A stretch of DNA of 64,000 nucleotides from NCBI RefSeq assembly GCF_001661595.2, contig NZ_LYPF02000001.1, forward strand, positions 310,001 to 374,000. The letters are read 5' to 3'. Under the pieces are notes generated by a model. That model saw only the letters and a list, made by a program, of their open reading frames with translations. It searched no databases and was not told where the DNA came from. A program made the translations under genes and the position numbers. Origin of the DNA: Crocinitomix algicola (GTDB lineage: Bacteria; Bacteroidota; Bacteroidia; Flavobacteriales_D; Crocinitomicaceae). Positions 37,624 to 44,627 of the stretch are shown in pieces; the stretch's first letter is position 1, and each line of letters starts with the position of its first letter.

Positions 37624-38397
37624 CTATTTTTTTCGAACGATATACAGTAATTCAGTTTTTTGCAATCGATAACGTTCGAACTCCTCAGGACTAAGTTCAT
37701 CTTTAAAATCGATTGTTTCTACTTCGAATCCCGCTTCCTCCAGCCGTTTAGGGTAATTGGTGCCATACAATCGCACATGGTCATATTGCCAAAAATGTTT
37801 CTCTCGATCTTGCGGACTTGTTATCGTTGCGTCTTCGTAGGTTTCAGTTCGATTGGAATCAATTGGCACCTGCATAATTCCCCATCCTCCGGGCTTCATA
37901 ATTCTATAAAGTTCTTGCATACATTTTAAATCATCCTCTACATGTTCCATGACATGATTACAAAAAATAACCTCGTACTGATTACTCTCTAATGGGATTT
38001 CATGTAAATCAAAATGTAAATCGGCAATTGGTGATACTAAATCGCCAGTTGTATAATCTAAGTTTTCCTGTTGTTGAAATTTCTTGTGAAAACACTGCTC
38101 AGGCGCAATATGCATCACTTTGAGGTTTGTAGCAGTAAAAAAATTAGATTTTCGCTTTAAATACAACCACATTAAACGGTGCCTCTCCAAGGTTAAATCG
38201 TAAGGGCATAGCACATTATCACGAGCAGCAACTTTTGAACCGTATGCCAAAAATTTACTAAATGACTTTTCACAGACTGGACACTCTACTTTATTTCCTT
38301 TATATATAACAGGTGCAAACACCTTAAATACATAACTCAACCTTATTAAAATTGGCCTAGGCAATGTATTTAATAGCCATTTGTAAATTTTTTTCAT
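37624..38397 (-). CDS. Class I SAM-dependent methyltransferase with N-terminal Cys cluster
   Basis: The 257-residue protein has a zinc-ribbon-like segment (VECPVCEKSFSKFL and NVLCPYDLTLERHRLMWLYL, residues about 37-78), then a Rossmann methyltransferase domain with MHIAPEQ (motif I region), FDLHEIPLESNQYEVIFCNHVMEHV and YRIMKPGGWGIMQVP. Such proteins are common in Bacteroidota near polysaccharide or surface-modification genes. The substrate is unknown. There is no signal peptide. It is a single gene, convergent with the carboxylase. Confidence 0.83.
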   Translation of the reverse strand: MKKIYKWLLNTLPRPILIRLSYVFKVFAPVIYKGNKVECPVCEKSFSKFLAYGSKVAARDNVLCPYDLTLERHRLMWLYLKRKSNFFTATNLKVMHIAPEQCFHKKFQQQENLDYTTGDLVSPIADLHFDLHEIPLESNQYEVIFCNHVMEHVEDDLKCMQELYRIMKPGGWGIMQVPIDSNRTETYEDATITSPQDREKHFWQYDHVRLYGTNYPKRLEEAGFEVETIDFKDELSPEEFERYRLQKTELLYIVRKK

Positions 38398-38473
38398 CTC
38401 ACAATTACTTTCTAAGTCGACAAATATAATACTATAAAAAGACTAATATCCTACAGCGGGTATAACTATGTCA

Positions 38474-39157
38474 TTAGTCGTATAATTCTTCCATCGCTTG
38501 AATTGCTGATTTAATATTATTTCTAATTTCCAAAATATTTGCATCCATCATATAACAAGGAGCTGAGACTATTCTATTATTTCTATCAACGTTTATTTCA
38601 TTTATTGTTTTCATTTCCGATTTAGCACCAACTTTCTCAATTCCTGCATGAAAACCATCAATATCGTAAGGTGAAGATGCTTTAGTCGTACCTAAAGTTA
38701 AAGAAGGTTGAATTGAAGACCCTTCTAAAGCCTTCGCCAATACCACAGGGCTAACACATAAGGTACAAATAGGTTTTCCTATATTAACAAGGTTTACTAA
38801 TAATAACTTTACTTCTGGTAGTATTTCCCCATCCGGCCCATTGAATGCCCAGGTCGTAAAGTTTTTTGCTGATCCAAATCCACCGGGAATAACTAATGCA
38901 TCGATATCTGCAGGTGCCACGTTACTAATTTCGACAACCTCTCCCCTTGCTATTCGTGCTGATTCAATTAACATGTTACGACTCTCTTTCATCTCATCGC
39001 CATTAATATGGTTTATCACATGATATTGATCTTTATCTACAGAAATACAGACATAATCATGACCAGCTTCTTTAATCGCTAACATTGCCAATACAGCTTC
39101 TTGGATTTCAGCTCCATCATACACTCCACAACCTGATAATAACAAACCAATCTTCAT
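38474..39157 (-). CDS. elbB: ElbB-like glyoxalase (DJ-1/PfpI superfamily)
   Basis: The 227-residue protein matches ElbB: MKIGLLLSGCGVYDGAEIQEA at the start, a SVDKDQYHVINHING segment, ESARIARGEV, DALVIPGGFGSAKN and the nucleophile elbow ICTLCVSPV. ElbB is a glyoxalase III-type enzyme once linked to isoprenoid synthesis. An in-frame upstream start at 39274 would add 39 non-conserved residues, so ATG 39157 is preferred. It is divergent from the DCC gene with 50 bases between. Confidence 0.9.
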   Translation of the reverse strand: MKIGLLLSGCGVYDGAEIQEAVLAMLAIKEAGHDYVCISVDKDQYHVINHINGDEMKESRNMLIESARIARGEVVEISNVAPADIDALVIPGGFGSAKNFTTWAFNGPDGEILPEVKLLLVNLVNIGKPICTLCVSPVVLAKALEGSSIQPSLTLGTTKASSPYDIDGFHAGIEKVGAKSEMKTINEINVDRNNRIVSAPCYMMDANILEIRNNIKSAIQAMEELYD

Positions 39158-39193
39158 ATTTCTTATTTTTAATTTATGAAGTTTAAAATTACG

Positions 39194-39201
39194 TAAATTT
39201 G
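39194..39201 (+). promoter_or_regulatory. -7 box (TAAATTTG) for the DCC-family gene
   Basis: An exact TAnnTTTG match ends 6 bases before the ATG at 39208, which predicts transcription starting at or very near the start codon. Confidence 0.5.
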
Positions 39202-39207
39202 TAATAA

Positions 39208-39606
39208 ATGGGCGCAAATACACTACCGGATAATATAGTTTTTTATGATGGAGAATGCGGTTTTTGTAATTCAACAGTTCAGTTCATTCTAAAAAAACGG
39301 AACAAAGATTTTTATTTTCTGCCTTTACAAAGCGCTAAAGCAATTGAATTGCTACAAGGGTACAATATCAAAATAAACTTAGACACTGTCTATTACCTAA
39401 AAAATCACCAAATCTATGATCGATCTAGTGCTGCTCTTCACATTACACTAGGTTTAAAAGGATTGCATAAACTGTTATTTCCCTTCATTCTAATTCCTAA
39501 GAAAATAAGAGACTTCGTTTACAACATTATCGCAAAGAACAGGCATCGTATTCGAACAAAATCTTGCGTTTTACCTTTGCCCGAAGAACAAGAATTTTTT
39601 CTATAA
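39208..39606 (+). CDS. DCC-family (DUF393) thiol-disulfide oxidoreductase-like protein
   Basis: The 132-residue protein starts with VFYDGECGFCNSTVQFILKK, the DUF393 hallmark with DxxCxxC, then FYFLPLQSAKAIELL, a conserved TVYYLKNHQIYDRSSAALHI, and the family ending NIIAKNRHRI. The CxxC suggests a thioredoxin-like disulfide role, but activity is not proven for the family. It is convergent with the AI-2E family gene, 12 bases apart. Confidence 0.9.
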   Translation: MGANTLPDNIVFYDGECGFCNSTVQFILKKRNKDFYFLPLQSAKAIELLQGYNIKINLDTVYYLKNHQIYDRSSAALHITLGLKGLHKLLFPFILIPKKIRDFVYNIIAKNRHRIRTKSCVLPLPEEQEFFL

Positions 39607-39618
39607 AGGATTTATTTA

Positions 39619-40692
39619 TTAAACTTCTCTTTCATGTTTTTCAGGATAATCATCCTTTGCAGAGATAATGTGAGCAATAAGTTGAGTGCTTCTAAATTGC
39701 TCGAAAATAATTTTTATAAAAACGGTGATAGGAATTGAAAGTATCATTCCTGGGACACCCCAAATATACCCCCACAACATTAACATTATTAACACCGTAA
39801 TAATATTTATTGAGAATGATTTACCCATGAAAACTGGTTCTAAAATTCCACCAAAAAGCACTTGCACAAGTGTACAAGAAAGCATAAAAAAGAACAATGC
39901 ACTAGAAGGGTCCAATTCGACAAAAGCAAAAATAGAAACCATAATTACTGAAATAAATGATCCTATCATTTGCACAAAATTGATCACAAATGCGAAAAGT
40001 CCCCAAAAAATTGGAAAACTTACATCAAACGCATAGCATGCTAAACCAATCCCAATTCCTGTAAATAAACTCAAGGCAAACTTTACTTTCATAAATTTAA
40101 TCAAATCACTTTCTATTTTACGGAATGCTTTTATTGAGGAAAGTTTTGATTTTAGTAAAGCCTGATGTAAGAGTTTTTGAAAATTTATTGATTCGGCCAA
40201 CCATAGTACAACAAAAAAGAATGTCATTAAAGCTGAAGACAGACTCCCACCCAGAAGTTTCACAATGTTTCCGATTTGCGATGCTGCTTGATCTTTTGGT
40301 AATAATGAACTCAAAATAGGTTCATTCTCTTTTACCAATTCCATTCCTGTAACTTCATTTAAATATGCGAATAATGCCCTAATTTTATTCTCTGCTTTTA
40401 ACATGAACTCGTCTTGAGTTGCAAGAATTTCTCGACTTGAAAGTTGGATTAACTCAACCCCAATCCAAAGGCTGAGCACAATAATAATGAGCACAATACC
40501 AATGCTTACCGATTTTTTCAACCCCTTTTTTGTAAGCCATCGCATTATTGGAACAAATATCAACGCAATAAACATCGATGACACCAATGGAATAAAAATA
40601 AACGATAATTTTTTAAGTAGGAAAAAAACTAATGGAATGACAATAATTAGCAGTAAAATGTTTGTCGTTCTAGTTTGATTGATGACTTTCAT
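39619..40692 (-). CDS. AI-2E family transporter (membrane permease)
   Basis: The 357-residue membrane protein has the family layout: hydrophobic pairs at residues 12-30 and 34-52, one at 60-80, an extended soluble loop (residues 85-150), then four or five further membrane segments. The conserved FWGLFAFVINFVQMIGSFIS, FMGKSFSINIITVLIMLMLWGYIWGVPGMILSIPITV region is intact (about residues 225-330). Family members export small solutes or autoinducer-2, and some are Na+/H+ antiporters. The cargo is unknown. It is monocistronic. Confidence 0.88.
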   Translation of the reverse strand: MKVINQTRTTNILLLIIVIPLVFFLLKKLSFIFIPLVSSMFIALIFVPIMRWLTKKGLKKSVSIGIVLIIIVLSLWIGVELIQLSSREILATQDEFMLKAENKIRALFAYLNEVTGMELVKENEPILSSLLPKDQAASQIGNIVKLLGGSLSSALMTFFFVVLWLAESINFQKLLHQALLKSKLSSIKAFRKIESDLIKFMKVKFALSLFTGIGIGLACYAFDVSFPIFWGLFAFVINFVQMIGSFISVIMVSIFAFVELDPSSALFFFMLSCTLVQVLFGGILEPVFMGKSFSINIITVLIMLMLWGYIWGVPGMILSIPITVFIKIIFEQFRSTQLIAHIISAKDDYPEKHEREV

Positions 40693-40819
40693 ATTTTGAG
40701 GGACCGATAAATTAAGCTCCCAAATTTAACCTAAAAATCAGGAATATCTATTCGTCCAAGTAATTTTTTACCCAAAAAAAGTTAAAGAAGTCCAAAATAC
40801 GTTGGACGAATTTTTAAAC

Positions 40820-40957
40820 CTATTTTTTAGGGCAACCGCCGCAGTGTCTTCCCTTTTTCTTGTATTTTTTACAACATTTTTTCTTTTTGTCGCAAAAACA
40901 TTCCGCTGTTAAACATAGGGTGTCAATAGACTTAATATAATCTCTGTTAATTTCCAC
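40820..40957 (-). CDS. Small Cys/Lys-rich protein (45 residues), likely GTG start
   Basis: From GTG at 40957 the frame encodes 45 residues ending at TAG 40820-40822. The protein has seven cysteines arranged LC, ECFC, CC and CGGC, with Lys runs (CFCDKKKKCCKKYKKKGRHC). The cysteine spacing suggests metal or Fe-S binding. A TTTG-N21-TATATTTG promoter ends 4 bases before the GTG, so the start is likely leaderless. An in-frame ATG at 40984 lies upstream of the -7 box and is less likely. I recall similar small Bacteroidota proteins but cannot name a family. Confidence 0.65.
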   Translation of the reverse strand: MEINRDYIKSIDTLCLTAECFCDKKKKCCKKYKKKGRHCGGCPKK

Positions 40958-40961
40958 AGCA

Positions 40962-40994
40962 CAAATATAACTATTTAGAATCATTCTAAGCAAA
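40962..40994 (-). promoter_or_regulatory. Complete promoter for the Cys/Lys-rich small gene
   Basis: On the minus strand TTTG (40994-40991) is separated by 21 bases from TATATTTG (40969-40962), a near-perfect match to the Bacteroidota housekeeping promoter. The GTG start is 4 bases further on. Confidence 0.7.
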
Positions 40995-41114
40995 TTACGA
41001 ATATGGTATATTTATTTTTTATAAAAATGATTTTATCGTTTAGACTATATTTCTTATCTTGAGCCTGATAGTTGTTTGATTCTGAGCTAAAAATGCTTAA
41101 ACCATGATCAACTA

Positions 41115-41813
41115 TTGAAAATCATTAACCTAAAAGCAAAATTTATAAAATTATCGATTACATTATTATTCGCATGCGTTTCGTTTTCTACATGTGGCTT
41201 TACACAGTTGAAAGTAGCGGCGGACGGACAAGTTGGAATTAAAACCACCGGAAGCATGCCTTGGTACGACCTTCACGTAAACGGTTCATTTGGTGTTCGA
41301 CGCTACAGCAATGTATTAAGAATAGAGGCACTCCCCTTTGTAATGGTTGGAAGCAGTAGAGATAAAATTAATTTTTGGTATTACAATTGTGGGCACAATA
41401 AACTATATGCAGAAAAATATTACAAAGTCCCAGACAGTACTATTAAATCAAATAACACTCCTCCATTTTTAGTTGACGGTATGAAAACCTTGCATAAAAC
41501 AAATGAACAACAATGGTCCTCAATTGACTCCTTGCGAAATAGAGTAACAGAATTAGAAATTCAAATGCAACAATTCGGAAGTTATTCGCCTGAACAAAAC
41601 TCTGAAAGTGAAACTAAAGATTTTTCTCATTTTTCTTCTCTAAAAAATAATTCAGAATTATTGCAAAACGCACCTAATCCGTTTACAGAGAGTACAGTTA
41701 TAAAATATATCGTTCCAAACTCATTTACTTCAGCATCCGTTATGTTATTTGATATGAGTGGTAAACTTATTCACACCTATCCAATAACTCATGATAACTC
41801 TGGACAAACATGA
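41115..41813 (+). CDS. T9SS-type surface protein with its C-terminal sorting domain cut short
   Basis: The 232-residue protein starts at TTG 41115 (an ATG just upstream runs into a stop). It has a signal peptide, a tail-fibre-like region (VAADGQVGIKTTGSMPWYDLHVNGSF), a short coiled coil (SSIDSLRNRVTELEIQMQQ) and the start of a T9SS type A domain (NAPNPFTESTVIKYIVPN to MSGKLIHTYPITHDNSGQT). It then stops; the final strands ending in GVYxYxL and KMV are missing. Directly after the stop lies a remnant of a lipoprotein gene of the following array, so the end was probably lost by recombination. Export is doubtful. Confidence 0.72.
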   Translation: MKIINLKAKFIKLSITLLFACVSFSTCGFTQLKVAADGQVGIKTTGSMPWYDLHVNGSFGVRRYSNVLRIEALPFVMVGSSRDKINFWYYNCGHNKLYAEKYYKVPDSTIKSNNTPPFLVDGMKTLHKTNEQQWSSIDSLRNRVTELEIQMQQFGSYSPEQNSESETKDFSHFSSLKNNSELLQNAPNPFTESTVIKYIVPNSFTSASVMLFDMSGKLIHTYPITHDNSGQT

Positions 41814-41890
41814 TTTCAGGAATTTGTTGATTTTGGAGATCATACAGCAATCGTAGATGTAATGGACACTTTTATATTTGAAAATCAATG
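41814..41890 (+). pseudogene. 3' remnant of a b-type array lipoprotein
   Basis: The frame FQEFVDFGDHTAIVDV, then DTFIFENQ, closely matches the C-terminus of array lipoprotein 1 (42470-42548). It begins immediately after the stop of the truncated T9SS gene and has no start, signal or lipobox. The match to 42470-42548 is clear at both DNA and protein level. Confidence 0.75.
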
Positions 41891-42067
41891 TTTACTGTGA
41901 AAAAAAAGAAAATCACGATTGGTTCTGGTGGTTGTGGAAATGTCCAACCCACTGGAACAACAACTGCGTTGAGAGCAGTTGATGATGTGACTATTTACCG
42001 GAATTTTGAAGTGCCTTTAAGGGTAGAATTAATAATTGATGGAGGGGTAGCTTGTTGTGATGAATAA
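41888..42067 (+). CDS. CF-A: C-terminal-type fragment (59 residues) upstream of lipoprotein 1
   Basis: ATG 41888 opens a 59-residue frame: a few residues, then KKKITIGSGGCGNVQPTGTT, ALRAVDDVTIYRNFEVPL and IIDGG, ending CCDE. Compared with CF-B it lacks the upstream segment (INDxSFxFxGH), as if deleted between two ACTG/GTG sites. The pattern of short strands with a GNFEVPLGAELII ending resembles the coathanger-type repeats near the C-terminus of large Bacteroidota secreted proteins. It has no signal peptide and is probably not functional alone. Confidence 0.45.
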   Translation: MFTVKKKKITIGSGGCGNVQPTGTTTALRAVDDVTIYRNFEVPLRVELIIDGGVACCDE

Positions 42068-42548
42068 ATTATTAATATTTTTCCTTTTTTCAATGACTTT
42101 TGTTTCCTGCAAAAAAAAATTGGAACGTAAATTTCATGAAGGATACTATTTTTTATACGTTGATGGTAGTTATACCCATGGCTCAACCAGTTATCCACAA
42201 AAAAGAACATTTGAAGTACAAATCAGCGAAAATACTGGTGAGAAAATAATTTTGAGACACTTTTATCCTGATGTTATTATCATCGGACCCGGAGAAACAG
42301 ATACATTATTTATGCCTTTTTCAAATTGGGTTTCAAATTCAAATAAAGAGATTAATGGAACTCTTTATAGAAGAACTTTAGGTCCTGAAATGGATTCCCT
42401 AATGTATGTTAGCAGTGCCAAAATGATCAAAAATGATGATCGAGTTTTTACAATTCAAGGCCAAATACGATATCAGGAATTTGTTGATTTTGGTGACCAT
42501 TCTGCAATTGTTGATGTAAGAGGCACCTTTATTTTTGAAAAACAATGA
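42060..42548 (+). CDS. Array lipoprotein 1 (b-like)
   Basis: The 162-residue protein has a lipoprotein signal (LLIFFLFSMTFVSC, Cys about residue 18). The mature N-terminus KKKLERKFHEGYY matches the array signature C-K-K-x-x-E-[RK]-[RK]-F-x-x-G-x-Y. The end QEFVDFGDHSAIVDV to FIFEKQ matches the b-type members. The middle diverges from the others. The start overlaps the CF-A stop: GTG 42057 and ATG 42060 are adjacent candidates; ATG is preferred. Small periplasmic or surface lipoprotein; no known family. Confidence 0.7.
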   Translation: MNKLLIFFLFSMTFVSCKKKLERKFHEGYYFLYVDGSYTHGSTSYPQKRTFEVQISENTGEKIILRHFYPDVIIIGPGETDTLFMPFSNWVSNSNKEINGTLYRRTLGPEMDSLMYVSSAKMIKNDDRVFTIQGQIRYQEFVDFGDHSAIVDVRGTFIFEKQ

Positions 42549-42561
42549 TTACTGCGTTAAA

Positions 42562-42789
42562 ATGGATTGCAATACTGTAATTAACGACTGTTCTTTTTAT
42601 TTTGGCGGACATGATAACGCTGTGAAAAAGAAAATCACGATTGGTAACGGTGGTTGTGGAAATGTCCAACCCACTGGAACAACAACTGCGTTGAGAGCAG
42701 TTGATGATGTGACTATTTACGGGAATTTTGAAGTGCCTTTAGGGGCAGAATTAATAATTGATGGAAGGGTTACTTGTTATGATGAATAG
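42562..42789 (+). CDS. CF-B: longest intact CF fragment (75 residues)
   Basis: ATG 42562 opens a 75-residue frame: MDCNTVINDCSFYFGGHDNA, then KKKITIGNGGCGNVQPTGTT, ALRAVDDVTIYGNFEVPLGA and ELIIDGRVTCYDE. Part of this sequence is also found in CF-A, C and D. It has no signal peptide, so it reads as the end of a larger exported protein rather than a complete gene. The TAG stop at 42787-42789 lies inside the start region of lipoprotein 2. Confidence 0.5.
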   Translation: MDCNTVINDCSFYFGGHDNAVKKKITIGNGGCGNVQPTGTTTALRAVDDVTIYGNFEVPLGAELIIDGRVTCYDE

Positions 42790-43246
42790 ATTTGTAATTA
42801 TAATACTTATCCTTATTTCAGGAAGTTGCCATAAGAAGATTGAAAAAAGATTTCCGCCTGGCTATTATCAATTGTCGATTTCAAATAGTTTTTTTGAATA
42901 TAATGGTAATAATTATGAAGGATCGAATTACTCTTATGATCTGCAAATAATTTCGGCGATTAACAACGAAATTAAGATGCGTGCATTTAAATATCAATTC
43001 AATTGGGAAGGAGACACTTCCTTTGCAAATATTTCAACATTATATGTCACTGATAATAAATATACTCTTGGGAATTTTGCTACAGTAAATGGTGTTTCAT
43101 ACAATTTATATGATGGTGTCATATCTGAAAAGTCTAAAAAGAAATATATAATGACCGGGAAATTTGAATCTATTTCCTTTGCAGAATTCGGACCTTACGA
43201 AGACTGGATAGTAAAAAAAGGTGACTTTAAAATTGAAGAGAAATGA
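42782..43246 (+). CDS. Array lipoprotein 2 (a-type)
   Basis: The 154-residue protein has signal residues 1-16 and lipobox ISGSC. The mature start HKKIEKRFPPGYYQLS matches the array signature. The end GPYEDWIVKKGDFKIEEK matches lipoproteins 4 and 5 (GDFKLEK). The start overlaps the CF-B stop by 8 bases; ATG 42779 directly before is an alternative. An earlier in-frame start at 42758 would translate through CF sequence and is unlikely. The stop overlaps lipoprotein 3 by ATGA. Confidence 0.72.
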   Translation: MNRFVIIILILISGSCHKKIEKRFPPGYYQLSISNSFFEYNGNNYEGSNYSYDLQIISAINNEIKMRAFKYQFNWEGDTSFANISTLYVTDNKYTLGNFATVNGVSYNLYDGVISEKSKKKYIMTGKFESISFAEFGPYEDWIVKKGDFKIEEK

Positions 43247-43707
43247 AAAAATTAATTATTTGTTCTCTAGTTATCAGTTCAATTATTGCCTGTAAAAGGC
43301 AGATGGAAAAACGTTTTCCTCCTGGGTTTTATAAGATTTTTTTGATAAATCAGAGTTATGTAAAACTCGATAATACCTACACATTAGCTGATTCTACGAT
43401 TTTTGCAAAGCTTATTTCCTCGGAAAATGATTTGATAACACTCAAACAATATGCAATTGACGCCGAATATGATACAACCTATTCGTCCAATAATTCAGAA
43501 TTATATATTGAGAAGAAAAAGAATGTAATAGGAATCATAAAAACAAGTTGGGAGCTGCCCATATTATTACATGACGGTGTGATTGAGGAACATAATAAAA
43601 ATAATTTTTTAATTTCAGGGAAAGCACAATACCACTTCTTAAGCATAGTGGATGGATATTCAAAATCAGTTGATGTTACCGCTGATTTCGTATTTAAAAA
43701 ACAATAA
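43243..43707 (+). CDS. Array lipoprotein 3 (b-type)
   Basis: The 154-residue protein has the signal MKKLIICSLVISSIIAC and mature start KRQMEKRFPPGFYKI. Its middle (SSENDLITLKQYAIDAEYDT, then IIKTSW and DGVIEEHNKNNFLISGKAQYH) aligns along its whole length with lipoprotein 6, roughly half the residues matching by eye. The end is DVTADFVFKKQ. It overlaps the end of lipoprotein 2 by 4 bases, so the two are translationally coupled. Confidence 0.75.
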   Translation: MKKLIICSLVISSIIACKRQMEKRFPPGFYKIFLINQSYVKLDNTYTLADSTIFAKLISSENDLITLKQYAIDAEYDTTYSSNNSELYIEKKKNVIGIIKTSWELPILLHDGVIEEHNKNNFLISGKAQYHFLSIVDGYSKSVDVTADFVFKKQ

Positions 43708-43782
43708 TAGAATTGCCAAACTGAAATGTAAAGTTATGGTAAAAAAGTTAGGAGATACAACTGAAAATGAATTCTAATATAT

Positions 43783-43953
43783 ATGATAAACGATTTCTCA
43801 TTTTCATTTGTAGGACATTACAATGCCGTAAAAAAGAAATTCACGATTGGTAACGGTGGTTGTGGAAATGTCCAACCCACTGGAACTACAATTGCGCTAA
43901 GAGCGGTTGAAGACGTGACAATTTTTGGAAATTTTGAAGTGCCTTTAGGGTAG
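43783..43953 (+). pseudogene. CF-C: frameshifted CF fragment
   Basis: ATG 43783 opens MINDFSFSFVGHYNAVKKK, then FTIGNGGCGNVQPTGTT, IALRAVEDVTIFGNFEVPLG, ending at TAG 43951-43953. In CF-B the same point reads GGGGCAGAA; here a base is lost (GGGTAGAA). The remaining DNA up to the start of lipoprotein 4 still matches the other copies (to about 43990). Confidence 0.55.
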
Positions 43954-43986
43954 AATTAATAATTGATGGAGGGGTTACTTGTTATG

Positions 43987-44454
43987 ATGAATAAAACAAA
44001 ATATATTATCCTGATGTTGTTTGTAGTAATTTTAATTAGTTGCAAAAAGAAAATGGAGAGGAGATTTCCACCTGGTCATTATTATGTATCATATTTGAAT
44101 CAACACTATGAGAGTCATGGGGTATACCATGAAACGGAAAACTATACAAGAAGTGCGGTAATAACCTCTTCTACCAATAATCAAATAGTACTTAAACAGT
44201 ATACGTCTAATTTTATGGGAGATACACTATTTGCATTTCCATCAACCTTTAACATATCAGGTGCTGAACATGTCATAGGCACTCTAAACACGTATCATGG
44301 GGAACAAATCAATATCTATGATGGCATAATTGAAAAAAGAGCAAGAAACGATTATATAATTACTGCTAAACTTGAATATCATTTCTACGCTGATTTTGGA
44401 GATCATTATGAATGGATTCATCATTTCGGAGATTTTAAACTAGAAAAAAAATGA
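43987..44454 (+). CDS. Array lipoprotein 4 (a-type)
   Basis: The 155-residue protein has the signal NKTKYIILMLFVVILISC. The mature start KKKMERRFPPGHYYVSYLNQ follows, and the end is IHHFGDFKLEKK. It is nearly identical to lipoprotein 5 in the signal region and last third but clearly different in the middle (about residues 40-100). The stop (TGA) is created by an eight-A run, AAAAAAAATGA, which also provides the ATG of CF-D at 44451. ATG 43984 is an adjacent alternative start. Confidence 0.75.
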   Translation: MNKTKYIILMLFVVILISCKKKMERRFPPGHYYVSYLNQHYESHGVYHETENYTRSAVITSSTNNQIVLKQYTSNFMGDTLFAFPSTFNISGAEHVIGTLNTYHGEQINIYDGIIEKRARNDYIITAKLEYHFYADFGDHYEWIHHFGDFKLEKK

Positions 44455-44627
44455 AACGTTATTTTAAGAAGATCACCATTGGATCGGGTGGTTGTGGAAA
44501 TGTTCAACCCACTGGAACTACAATTGGGCTAGGAGCGGTTGAGAATATTACAATTATCGGAAATTTTGAAGTGCCTTTGGGCGCTGATTTACCAATTGAT
44601 GGAGGGGTTACTTGTTATGATGAATAA
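44451..44627 (+). CDS. CF-D: CF fragment joined to a lipoprotein-type start (58 residues)
   Basis: The first five codons, MKRYF, are identical at DNA level to the start of lipoprotein 6 (ATGAAACGTTATTTT). The frame then switches to KKITIGSGGCGNVQPTGTT, GLGAVENITIIGNFEVPLGA and PIDGGVTCYDE. It is most simply explained by a deletion that removed a b-type lipoprotein after its fifth codon and joined it to CF. The TAA at 44625-44627 overlaps the start of lipoprotein 5. Confidence 0.5.
   Translation: MKRYFKKITIGSGGCGNVQPTGTTIGLGAVENITIIGNFEVPLGADLPIDGGVTCYDE

Noticed and set aside
39158-39274. 39-residue N-terminal extension of ElbB
   Set aside because: The extension is not family-like and lies over the promoter and start of the divergent DCC gene.
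44539-44619. Extended N-terminus for lipoprotein 5
   Set aside because: The extra residues are CF-D sequence read in the wrong frame, and the lipoprotein signal begins at 44620.
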